Below are positions 17,841 through 25,639 of a DNA stretch of 64,000 nt, piece after piece (within the stretch, counting starts at the first letter, position 1; every line of letters begins with the position of its first letter). Below the pieces are notes generated by a model. That model did not search any database. It was not told where the DNA came from and saw only the letters and a program-made list of their open reading frames with translations. This DNA is from Cryobacterium flavum (lineage in GTDB: Bacteria; Actinomycetota; Actinomycetes; Actinomycetales; Microbacteriaceae). The translations under genes and the position numbers were made by a program. The DNA lies in the NCBI RefSeq assembly GCF_900103805.1, contig NZ_FNIB01000005.1, forward strand, positions 124,001 to 188,000, given 5' to 3'.

Positions 17841-18305
17841 CTACAAACCGACCCAGGAATGCGTTCCGTCGACCTCATACTGCTTCTTCCAGATCGGAAC
17901 CTCAGCCTTCACGGCCTCGACCAGGCTCTCGCAGGCCGCGAAAGCGACGCCGCGGTGCGCACTCGCGACCGCCGCCACCAGGGCCAGGTCGCCGACGTCG
18001 AGGTGTCCGATACGGTGGCTGACCGCCAAAACCACGAGCGGATGCTGCGCCCGCATCCTTTCCGCGATTTCGCCGATAATGCGCTCAGCGTCGGGGTGCG
18101 CGCTGTAATCGAGGCCCGTAACGCGGCCGGTGGCATCCGGGTCGTGGTCGCGCACCTGGCCGATGAAGGTCACGACTGCGCCGTGCGACCGGCCCGATAC
18201 GGCCGAAATGTGCTCGCTGACGTCTAGGCGTGATTCGGTCACCCGGGCGAAGCCGAGCCCTGCCGCATCTGAGTTACCCGAGAGGTCCGAGGTGCCAGCG
18301 CCCAT
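17841..18305 (-). CDS. moaE: Molybdopterin synthase catalytic subunit
   Basis: 154 residues. Family signatures GAVVTFIGQVRDHD, LDYSAHPDAERII and AVKAEVPIWKKQ, whose lysines act in molybdopterin synthesis, are present. It shares one base with the mog gene upstream (TGATG) and is convergent with moaD across a 109-bp spacer. An ATG-led extension of about 15 residues precedes the conserved domain. Confidence 0.96.
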   Translation of the reverse strand: MGAGTSDLSGNSDAAGLGFARVTESRLDVSEHISAVSGRSHGAVVTFIGQVRDHDPDATGRVTGLDYSAHPDAERIIGEIAERMRAQHPLVVLAVSHRIGHLDVGDLALVAAVASAHRGVAFAACESLVEAVKAEVPIWKKQYEVDGTHSWVGL

Positions 18306-18820
18306 CAGTGGTCTCCTCCGTCGAGCTGATCGATGACGTGCCGCACCAGCGGCGCGAGAATGGCCACACCGTCGCGCACCGCGCCCACCGAACCGGGCAG
18401 GTTCACGACCAGCGCGCCGTTGTTGCCGACCGAATCGGCGATGCCGGCGATGCCGCGGGAGAGCACGGCGGTAGGGATCGTCGCGACGCTGACGGCGCGC
18501 ATCCGCTCGGAGATGCCCGGCAGAATCGTGTGCAGCAGCGTGGCAGTGCCCTCGGGGGTGAGGTCGCGCGACGAGACCCCGGTGCCGCCGGTTGTCACGA
18601 CGAGGCGAGCGCCGTGGCCGAGCGCGCCCGAGATCGCCCCGGCCACGCTCTCAATGCCGTCGGGCACTACGCGTGGTGGCCCGCAGGGAATGCCAACCTC
18701 CCCCAGCGCATCGACGGCGGCCGGGCCTGATTTATCTTCGCGTTCGCCGCGCGAACAGCGATCAGACACGGTGATCACGACGGCCCCGAGTTCGGCCCCG
18801 AGCTTGAGCTGAGTTTTCAC
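18305..18820 (-). CDS. mog: Molybdopterin adenylyltransferase (MogA/MoaB family)
   Basis: 171 residues. The MoCF domain is recognised by VVITVSDRCSRGEREDKSGP, VTTGGTGVSSRDLTPEGT and VVNLPGSVGAVRDG. It activates molybdopterin with AMP before MoeA inserts Mo. The GTG start at VKTQLKLGAELG was chosen since family homology begins there; the longer frame is Arg/Pro-rich noise. Co-transcribed with moaE and divergent from narK. Confidence 0.9.
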   Translation of the reverse strand: MKTQLKLGAELGAVVITVSDRCSRGEREDKSGPAAVDALGEVGIPCGPPRVVPDGIESVAGAISGALGHGARLVVTTGGTGVSSRDLTPEGTATLLHTILPGISERMRAVSVATIPTAVLSRGIAGIADSVGNNGALVVNLPGSVGAVRDGVAILAPLVRHVIDQLDGGDH

Positions 18821-19144
18821 CGTTCCACAGTACCGCGGCGAGCGGATGCCGCCCCCCGGCGACCGCAGACAGGGTCGCATTGGACGACGGCGATCTCGAC
18901 ACGCTCGATCAACGGGTGGCGGCACCAGCAGATGGGTCACGGCACGTATTGGGGAACGTGGCACTGGTTTGAACACGTGCCAACGGAGCGAACGAGTGCC
19001 ACGAGCGGTCGCAGCGGGGCCCACGCCAGCCATCGGCATCCGTTGGAATCATTTGTCACGGTGTTTGCCCAATGCACCCCGAAGCCCGAACGAACAAGCT
19101 GGTTGCGAACCGGGCGGCCTGCCCGACAACCAGCCGAGGAAAAC
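18821..19144. promoter_or_regulatory. Divergent mog/narK spacer with GGCAC/GTGCC repeats
   Basis: A 324-bp spacer between mog (minus) and narK (plus). Within 18935-19000 four GGCAC or GTGCC pentamers occur in alternating orientation: CGGCACGT, GTGGCACTG, ACGTGCCAAC and AGTGCCACG. The pair around CACTGGTTTGAACACGTGCC forms an imperfect inverted repeat. This is a candidate operator for the nitrate genes; no protein can be assigned. The rest shows no gene-like sequence. Confidence 0.4.
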
Positions 19145-20470
19145 ATGTCAACCGTCTCACCCCCACGCGTCACGTCCACGCTGAAGCCGGACCTCTCCAA
19201 CTGGGATCCGGAGAAGGAGGAAACGTGGGATTCCCATCTCGCCTGGCGCACCCTGTGGATCACTACCTTCAGCATGACCCTCGGCTTCGCGGCCTGGTAC
19301 CTGGTCAGCGCGATCGCCCCGCGGCTAAATGACATCGGCTTCGACCTGAGCACCAGCCAGCTGTACTGGCTCGTCGCGTTGCCCGGCCTCGCTGCCGGCC
19401 TGCTGCGGCTCGTCTTCATGTTCTTGCCGCCGATTCTCGGCACCCGGGTGCTCGTCGCCCTGTCCAGCGCACTGCTGTTGCTGCCGATGATCGGCTGGAC
19501 CCTCGTCGCCCGCGACGTCTCCACCCCCTACTGGGTGTTGCTCGCGCTGTCGTTCGCGGCCGGTATCGGAGGAGGCAGCTTCTCCGGTTTTATGGCTTCG
19601 ACCAGCTATTTCTTCCCGAAGCGCCTGGCCGGAACCGCCCTCGGTCTGCAGGCGGGCCTCGGCAACTTCGGCATCGGCCTGATTCAGCTGCTCACCCCGT
19701 GGGTGGTCGGTTTCGGTCTGCTCGGCACCGCCGCCCTCACCCCGGAGAGCGACTCGAACGGCGAACTGGTCTGGCTGCACAACGGCGGACTCGTGCTCAT
19801 TCCCTGGGTGATCCTCGCGGTCATTCTCGCCCTGCTCTTTCTGAAGCGCGTGCCGATCAAGGCCAACTTTCGTCAGCAGCTCGACATCTTCAAGGTCAAG
19901 CACAACTGGATCATGACCGCCATCTACCTCATGAGTTTCGGCGCCTTCAGCGGCCTGGCCGCGCAGATGGGCCTGATCATTCTCAACGTCTACGGCGACT
20001 TTCCGGATGCACCCAACCCGCTCGCCTTCGCCTTCATCGGCCCGGTGGTCGGCGCCCTCGTGCGCGCGGCCTGCGGCCCGCTCTGTGACCGGTTCGGCGG
20101 CGCCATCTTCACGTTCATCGGCGGCGCGGGCATGACGGTCGGCACGATCGTCACGGTGTTCTTTCTCACTCCGACGAGTGTTGACGAGTTCTACGGTTTT
20201 CTCACCGGCATGATCATCATCTTCTTCTTCTCCGGACTGGCCAACGCCGGAACGTTCAAGCAGATGCCGATGATCTTCCCCAAGCGCCAGGCCGGCGGCG
20301 CGATCGGCTGGACCGCTGCGATCGCCGCCTTCGGACCGTTCATCGTGGGCATGGCCCTCACCGCCATGAGCCCGACCGCCTTCTTTATCGGCTGCTCGGC
20401 GTTCTGCGTGCTCTGCACCGGCCTGGCCTGGTTCTACTACGCGCGCCCCGGCGCGCCCAACCCGAGCTGA
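19145..20470 (+). CDS. narK: Nitrate/nitrite transporter NarK
   Basis: Major-facilitator membrane protein of 441 residues with about 12 TM segments. NarK-family signatures are GGGSFSGFMASTSYFFPKRL then GTALGLQAGLGNFGIG, and the second-half NAGTFKQMPMIFPKRQAGGA. It imports nitrate or exchanges nitrite for the nearby NarGHI reductase. ATG start with GAGGA upstream; a much longer open 5' extension has no TM or family character. Followed by a strong terminator. Confidence 0.95.
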   Translation: MSTVSPPRVTSTLKPDLSNWDPEKEETWDSHLAWRTLWITTFSMTLGFAAWYLVSAIAPRLNDIGFDLSTSQLYWLVALPGLAAGLLRLVFMFLPPILGTRVLVALSSALLLLPMIGWTLVARDVSTPYWVLLALSFAAGIGGGSFSGFMASTSYFFPKRLAGTALGLQAGLGNFGIGLIQLLTPWVVGFGLLGTAALTPESDSNGELVWLHNGGLVLIPWVILAVILALLFLKRVPIKANFRQQLDIFKVKHNWIMTAIYLMSFGAFSGLAAQMGLIILNVYGDFPDAPNPLAFAFIGPVVGALVRAACGPLCDRFGGAIFTFIGGAGMTVGTIVTVFFLTPTSVDEFYGFLTGMIIIFFFSGLANAGTFKQMPMIFPKRQAGGAIGWTAAIAAFGPFIVGMALTAMSPTAFFIGCSAFCVLCTGLAWFYYARPGAPNPS

Positions 20471-20483
20471 CGCTCGACGCCCA

Positions 20484-20526
20484 CCCGAGGCCCCCTCCTC
20501 CTCCAGCGGGGGGCCTCGGGTCTTTT
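20484..20526 (+). terminator. Intrinsic terminator after narK
   Basis: 12-bp GC-rich stem CCCGAGGCCCCC / GGGGGCCTCGGG (20484-20495, 20509-20520) followed by TCTTTT. It lies 13 bp after the narK stop. Confidence 0.9.
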
Positions 20527-20566
20527 CATGCCCGCCGGGGTTCATACTGAAAGGAGGAGGTCAACG

Positions 20567-20704
20567 ATGAGCAGATCTGACGAACCGATCGGCGGCGACC
20601 CGGTCTGCTGGCTTGAGCAAGTCTGCCCCGAGTGCGGCGCCTACGTTTCCGGCGAGCTCCCCGCGGCCTGCTGGCGCTGCGACACCGTGGTCTCGCCGTC
20701 GTGA
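20567..20704 (+). CDS. 45-residue zinc-ribbon protein
   Basis: An excellent ribosome site (AAGGAGGAGG, 7 bp upstream) precedes an ATG opening a 45-codon frame. The product has two CxxC knuckles, CPECGAY and CWRCDTV, 15 residues apart, plus an earlier Cys in PVCWLEQ: a minimal zinc ribbon. It follows the narK terminator and precedes the flavoprotein gene. Too short for confident family assignment; RBS strength and the paired Cys motifs are the case for reality. Confidence 0.7.
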   Translation: MSRSDEPIGGDPVCWLEQVCPECGAYVSGELPAACWRCDTVVSPS

Positions 20705-20867
20705 CCGGGGGCATCCACTTTTAGACGGATGCTTCCCCGCCGCCTGCGCAAACCGTCCTCCACCCGGCAACTCGCGTCACGACTGAGTTCCCCGGGTACG
20801 ATTGCACCGCCCCCCAGCGGGCAAACTCTCGTACAGTCAAGAGCACACCTCCGAGGAAGGACCAGTC

Positions 20868-22097
20868 ATGGCGGGCCAGCAGATTTTTGTCATCGTGGGA
20901 GCAGCGCTTGCGGGGGCCAGCGCTGCCCGAGCCTTGCGCGAGGAAGGCTTCGACGGGGAGATTCACTTGATCGGAGCCGAAGAGCACCCGCCATATATTC
21001 GTCCGCCGCTGTCGAAGGATTATCTGGCCGGCACGGCCGAACGCGACTCAGTCTTCGTGCAGAGTGCGAGTTGGTATCCCGACCATGAGGTGCAGCTGCA
21101 CTCCGGCACCCGCGCGGTGAGCCTCGACCTCGGCGCGCACCTGCTCGACACCGACGACGGCGCGCAACTGAGCTACGACCGACTGCTCCTGACCACCGGC
21201 TCCCGGCCGCGACGCCTGACGGTGCCGGGTGCAAACCTCGGCGGGGTGCACTACCTGCGCACCCTCGACCACTCCGACCTGCTGCACTCCGTTCTGGCTG
21301 ACGGCGGCAAGCGGCTCGTCGTCGTGGGATCCGGCTGGATCGGCATGGAGGTCGCCGCGACCGCCCGCACACTCGGCAACGAGGTCACCATCCTGGAACG
21401 CGGCCCGGTACCGCTTGCTGCGGCTCTCGGCGACGAGCTCGGCGATATGTTCGCGAGCCTGCACGAGCGCAACGGAGTGGTCATCCGCCGCTCCGTGACC
21501 GTCGACGGCCTGGTCGGAATGGATGGCCGGGTGACCGGAGTGCTCCTGGCCGGCGGCGAAACCGTGCCGGCCGACCTCGTTCTGGTGGGCATCGGTGCGG
21601 TTCCAAACGTCGAACTCGCCCAGAAGGCCGGGCTCGCGGTCGACAATGGAATCCTGGTCAGCGCGAGCCTGAAAACCAGCGATCCCCACGTGTTCGCGGC
21701 GGGCGATGTGGCCAACGCGGAGCATCCGCTCATCAAAGCGCGACTGCGCAGTGAGCACTGGGCGAACGCCCTGAACGGCGGTCCGGCTGCGGCCCGAGCC
21801 ATGCTCGGCCAGAGCGTTTCGTTCGATGCCATTCCCTACTTCTACACCGACCAGTTCGACCTCGGCATGGAATATTCCGGATTCGGCATATTGGCCGACG
21901 GCGCCGAGCTGGTCTACCGCGGCAACCGGGATTCCCGCGAGTTCATCGTGTTCTGGCAGCAGGCCGGCCGCGTCGTCGCGGGCATGAACGTCAACGTCTG
22001 GGACGTCAATGACACCGTTCAGGCTCTGATTCGTCGGGACGAGCCGGTCGATCCTGCTCGCCTCGCCGACGAGTCGATCCCCCTCGACCAGGTCTAG
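20868..22097 (+). CDS. Ferredoxin reductase-type FAD/NAD(P) oxidoreductase
   Basis: 409 residues of the rhodocoxin/putidaredoxin reductase class. FAD loop IVGAALAGASAARALREEGF, APPYIRPPLSK-like segment (EEHPPYIRPPLSKDYL), NAD(P) loop VVGSGWIGMEVAATARTLG, and the FAD-binding VFAAGDVANAEHP are in order, with the family C-terminal reductase domain. It transfers electrons from NAD(P)H to a ferredoxin or P450 system; no partner ferredoxin is adjacent. The start has GAGGAAGGA upstream. Confidence 0.9.
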   Translation: MAGQQIFVIVGAALAGASAARALREEGFDGEIHLIGAEEHPPYIRPPLSKDYLAGTAERDSVFVQSASWYPDHEVQLHSGTRAVSLDLGAHLLDTDDGAQLSYDRLLLTTGSRPRRLTVPGANLGGVHYLRTLDHSDLLHSVLADGGKRLVVVGSGWIGMEVAATARTLGNEVTILERGPVPLAAALGDELGDMFASLHERNGVVIRRSVTVDGLVGMDGRVTGVLLAGGETVPADLVLVGIGAVPNVELAQKAGLAVDNGILVSASLKTSDPHVFAAGDVANAEHPLIKARLRSEHWANALNGGPAAARAMLGQSVSFDAIPYFYTDQFDLGMEYSGFGILADGAELVYRGNRDSREFIVFWQQAGRVVAGMNVNVWDVNDTVQALIRRDEPVDPARLADESIPLDQV

Positions 22098-22145
22098 CGG
22101 CCCTGGCTCACGACGGCGGCAAGCGGATGCCCACGCACCAGCCGT

Positions 22146-22200
22146 GAGGGGGCGCAAATCGACCTTTTACGGCCGGTTTTAGATCGATTTGCGCCCCCTC
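22146..22200. terminator. Bidirectional hairpin between convergent genes
   Basis: Perfect 17-bp arms GAGGGGGCGCAAATCGA (22146-22162) and its complement (22184-22200) around a 21-nt loop, midway between convergent stops at 22097 and 22224. No long T-tract, but location and stability fit a two-way terminator. Confidence 0.7.
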
Positions 22201-22223
22201 GGTCCCCACCCAGCGCGGGTGAG

Positions 22224-23645
22224 CTAGACCCGAGCTTCGGCCCGCTCAGTCGGCGTAGATTCGATGGAGACGTCCGAATCGTCCTTAAAGGGCTGAGAGG
22301 TTCGCGGGGCGTTGTACAGCGTCTCGTCGAGGATGCCCTGGCGCTTGGCCACGATCGTGGGCACGAGGGCCTGTCCCGCCACGTTCACGGCGGTGCGACC
22401 CATGTCGATGAGCGGATCGATGGCCAGCAGAAGGCCAACCCCGGCCAACGGCAGACCCAGCGTTGACAGGGTCAGCGTCAGCATGACGACGGCGCCAGTG
22501 GTGCCGGCCGTGGCGGCAGAACCCAATACGGAGACCAAAACGATAAGAAGGTACTGGGTGAAGTCCAGCTGAATTCCGAAGAACTGTGCCACAAAGATGG
22601 CGGCGACGGCGGGGTAGATAGCCGCGCAACCATCCATCTTGGTCGTCGCTCCCAGCGGAACAGCAAAGGATGCATATCCGCGCGGTACGCCCATGCTGCG
22701 CTCCGTGACGCGCTGCGTCAGCGGAAGGGTACCGATGGATGAGCGCGACACGAAGCCCAGCTGAACGGCCGGCCAGACACCGGAGTAGTACTGCTTGACG
22801 GACAGACCGTGAGACTTGATCAGCACCGGGTAGACCACGAACAGCACCAGGATCAGGCCAATGTAGATGGTGACTGCGAACTTGCCGAGCGATCCCATGG
22901 TGTCCCAGCCGTAGACCGCGACGGCATTACCAATCAGGCCGATCGTGCCGAGCGGCGCGATGCGAATAATCCACCACAGCACCTTTTGAATGACCGCGAG
23001 GGCTGACGCATTGAGATTCAGGAATGGTTCGGCAGCTTTACCCACCTTCAACGCGGCAATGCCCACCACGATGGCGATGACGAGAATCTGCAACACGTTG
23101 AAGTTGACGGTGGTGCTCGCGACGCCATCAACGACGGAGGTATTGGCGCCGAGTCCGAGGAAGTTCTTCGGGAAGAGCCCGGTCAAAAATGCCCACCAGT
23201 CCCCGGTCTTGCCGGAGTATTCGGCATTCTCGGTGATGCCCGTTCCTGCTCCCGGTCGCACCAGAACGCCCAGCCCGATGCCGATCAGAACCGCAATCAG
23301 CGCGGTGATAGCAAACCAGAGAAGCGTGTTCCAGGCCAGCTTCGCCGCGTTCGACACTTCGCGCAGGTTCGCAATGGAACTGACCACGGCCGTGAAGATG
23401 AGCGGTACGACGGCAGCCTGCAGCAGCGAGACGTAGCTCGACCCGATAATTTTCAGGGTCGCACCGAGACCGTTGGGATTCGCTTCGGTACTGCCGGTGT
23501 ATTTTGCCACGAGTCCGAGGCCCAGACCGATGATGAGAGCAGCGATGATCTGAACGCCGAACGAGCGCACCCATTTGGGAAATCTGCTGCCGCGGGTACT
23601 GACGGGAACTACTGAAGTCACTGGTTCGACACTTTCTATTGTCAT
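22224..23645 (-). CDS. Dicarboxylate/amino acid:cation symporter (DAACS)
   Basis: 473-residue secondary transporter of the glutamate/C4-dicarboxylate family. Hairpin motif SRSSIGTLPLTQRV, the substrate/cation motif GATTKMDGCAAIYP and DMGRTAVNVAGQALVP are present. Imports acidic amino acids or C4-dicarboxylates with Na+ or H+. MTIESVEPV was chosen as start; an upstream ATG at 23702 adds a charged non-membrane tail. Stands alone between the flavoprotein gene and the nar operon. Confidence 0.9.
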   Translation of the reverse strand: MTIESVEPVTSVVPVSTRGSRFPKWVRSFGVQIIAALIIGLGLGLVAKYTGSTEANPNGLGATLKIIGSSYVSLLQAAVVPLIFTAVVSSIANLREVSNAAKLAWNTLLWFAITALIAVLIGIGLGVLVRPGAGTGITENAEYSGKTGDWWAFLTGLFPKNFLGLGANTSVVDGVASTTVNFNVLQILVIAIVVGIAALKVGKAAEPFLNLNASALAVIQKVLWWIIRIAPLGTIGLIGNAVAVYGWDTMGSLGKFAVTIYIGLILVLFVVYPVLIKSHGLSVKQYYSGVWPAVQLGFVSRSSIGTLPLTQRVTERSMGVPRGYASFAVPLGATTKMDGCAAIYPAVAAIFVAQFFGIQLDFTQYLLIVLVSVLGSAATAGTTGAVVMLTLTLSTLGLPLAGVGLLLAIDPLIDMGRTAVNVAGQALVPTIVAKRQGILDETLYNAPRTSQPFKDDSDVSIESTPTERAEARV

Positions 23646-23780
23646 TCGTGAGTCACGCTGACGCCCCCGGTCCCGCGAGACGGGAGCCCCTTGAGATTCC
23701 ACCGCCGCGTGCAGACGCCTTTATCCCCAAGGCTGGAACGGGGCCCAGTATTCCTTCCAGCGGAATGTGACCTCGTGTGT

Positions 23781-24134
23781 CTACTTCTCCTGCAGGTATT
23801 CGGCGAGCACCCGCGCATGGTTCACCCGCGGGTCCTTGGCTCCGTAGATCAAGGTCGTCACGCCGGCCGCGGCGAGCGCACGAAGCTGCACGACGGCCGC
23901 CTGGGTCTCGGTATTGCCGTCTAGTTCAGCGCGGTAGCGCACGGCGAACTCGTCCATGCGCTTCGGGTCGTGCTTCCACCAGGTGCGGAGCGCCGGTGAC
24001 GGTGCGACCTCTTTCAACCACTCATCAAGGTCGGCGCTCTCCTTGGAGACACCGCGCGGCCAGAGTCGATCAACCAACACCCGGCATCCGTCGTCAGTGG
24101 ATGCCTCTTCGTAAGCTCTCTTTATACGCACCAT
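23781..24134 (-). CDS. DUF488 family protein
   Basis: 117 residues with the DUF488 signatures VLVDRLWPRGVSKESADLDE and WWKHDPKRMDEFAVRYRAEL, ending TLIYGAKDPRVNHARVLAEY. Related to E. coli YeaO; no established activity. It begins 9 bp after narI and so is probably the fifth gene of the nar operon, an association that may hint at a role in nitrate or nitrite stress. Confidence 0.88.
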   Translation of the reverse strand: MVRIKRAYEEASTDDGCRVLVDRLWPRGVSKESADLDEWLKEVAPSPALRTWWKHDPKRMDEFAVRYRAELDGNTETQAAVVQLRALAAAGVTTLIYGAKDPRVNHARVLAEYLQEK

Positions 24135-24143
24135 CAGAACAGG

Positions 24144-24902
24144 TTACTTTCGTAACCGCTCCAGCGGACTCTCGCTCTTCTCCCAGCCGCGACGCGGGGC
24201 CCGCGACCCGGCGCCGCGGGGGTCATCGCGCGAGCGGTAGACCACGTAGGGGCGCACGAGGTAGCCGAGCGGCGCCGAGAACACGTGCACCAGCCGGGTG
24301 AACGGCCAGAGCAGAAACAGCGTCGTGGCGGTGAGTACGTGCAGCTGAAAGAAGAACGGCACGTCGCTCATGAGCGCGGGGTCGGGCTGAAAGCTGTACA
24401 GCGAGCGGATCCACGGGGAGATCGACCCGCGATAGTCGTAGCCGCCGCCAAAGATTTGATAGAGCACGGTGGCGGTCGTGCCGAACAAGATGGTGCTGGC
24501 CAGGAACACGTACATGACCTTGTCCATCACGGTGGTGACGAGCAGCACCCGTTTGGTGAGGCGGCGCCGATAGATCAAGATGGTCAGCCCGGCCACGGTG
24601 AGCACGGCCGCGAAAGTGCCGAGCCAGGTGGCGCCGAGGTGGTACAGATGCTCGGTCACGCCGAAGAATTCCAGCCACGGCTTGGGAATGAACAGGCCAA
24701 CGACGTGCCCGCCGATCACCATGAGAATGCCGTAGTGGAACATGGGCGATCCCCAGCGCAGCAGGCGGTTCTCGTAGGTCTGGCTCGACCGCGAGGTCCA
24801 GCCGAACTGGTCGTAACGGTAGCGCAGCAGGTGCCCCACCACGAACACGCCAGAGGCGGCGTAGGGAAAGGCCACCCAGAGCAAGTAATCCCAGGCGGTC
24901 AT
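24144..24902 (-). CDS. narI: Respiratory nitrate reductase gamma subunit
   Basis: 252-residue cytochrome b subunit that takes electrons from menaquinol and passes them to NarH. About five TM helices; heme-ligand histidines lie in MVIGGHVVGLFIPK and in FFFQLHVLTATTLF and RLVHVFSAP. Start overlaps narJ by 4 bp. Confidence 0.96.
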   Translation of the reverse strand: MTAWDYLLWVAFPYAASGVFVVGHLLRYRYDQFGWTSRSSQTYENRLLRWGSPMFHYGILMVIGGHVVGLFIPKPWLEFFGVTEHLYHLGATWLGTFAAVLTVAGLTILIYRRRLTKRVLLVTTVMDKVMYVFLASTILFGTTATVLYQIFGGGYDYRGSISPWIRSLYSFQPDPALMSDVPFFFQLHVLTATTLFLLWPFTRLVHVFSAPLGYLVRPYVVYRSRDDPRGAGSRAPRRGWEKSESPLERLRK

Positions 24903-25639
24903 CGGCTGACATCCTCGTTGGCGTGCGCGGAAAACGGTTTCAGATTGCCGAGGTAGGTCATGCCGACCGTCTCGGTCGGCGGCCCCTCGTTGACGAGGTT
25001 GAGGTAGCGTTCCCGGGTCTCGTCGTCGATCAGCGGCAGCGACAGGCACACCGCCTCCACCAGCTGGGCGTAGGGGCTGTCGACCTTCTCCAGGGCGGAG
25101 CGCAGCACCTCGATGCCGTCACGATGCGCCGCGAGCAGCTCCTGCGCGATTGGCGAGTCGGACAGCGCCGAGAACTCAAGCACCATCGGCAGGTAGTCGG
25201 GCAGTTCGTCGGCGTCAACCTGCCAGCCGGCCGCCCGATAGGCCTCGACGAATCGCACGAGTGCCATTCCGCGGCGGCGCGTATCGCCCGCCGCGTAGTA
25301 GGTGAGGTACGGGCAGCACTTGCGTTTCAGGTCGAAGGTCGCGGTGAAGTGCGTTTCGAGCTGCTGCTCATTCCAGCCGGCGATCCCCGTGAAGAACGCA
25401 TCGAACGCGGCCCGCAGTGGGTCGGGCAGGCCAACAACGCCTGAACGCACCAGTGAAAACTGCCGCTGCCGCTCCGGAGTGGGATAGTCCAGCAGAATCG
25501 AGGCCGCCATATGCGCGATGACCCCCTGATCCGCCGTCAACGGCACGGCGGCGATGAACCGCGGGGCCACCTTCGGCGCCCGAAAGCCGAAGTTCACCCG
25601 CGCAGCGAGTGCCGCGGGGAGACGGGTGGCGGTGCTCAT
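24899..25639 (-). CDS. narJ: Nitrate reductase assembly chaperone
   Basis: 246-residue cytoplasmic TorD/NarJ-family chaperone that holds apo-NarGH for Moco insertion. Motifs THFTATFDLKRKCCPYLTYY, GMALVRFVEAYRAAGW and ELPDYLPMVLEFSAL are typical of NarJ. Overlaps narH and narI by 4 bp each, giving tight coupling. Confidence 0.95.
   Translation of the reverse strand: MSTATRLPAALAARVNFGFRAPKVAPRFIAAVPLTADQGVIAHMAASILLDYPTPERQRQFSLVRSGVVGLPDPLRAAFDAFFTGIAGWNEQQLETHFTATFDLKRKCCPYLTYYAAGDTRRRGMALVRFVEAYRAAGWQVDADELPDYLPMVLEFSALSDSPIAQELLAAHRDGIEVLRSALEKVDSPYAQLVEAVCLSLPLIDDETRERYLNLVNEGPPTETVGMTYLGNLKPFSAHANEDVSR

Noticed and set aside
18932..19144. N-terminal extension of NarK
   Set aside because: The upstream 71 codons lack TM or family similarity and cover the candidate operator; ATG 19145 has a ribosome site.
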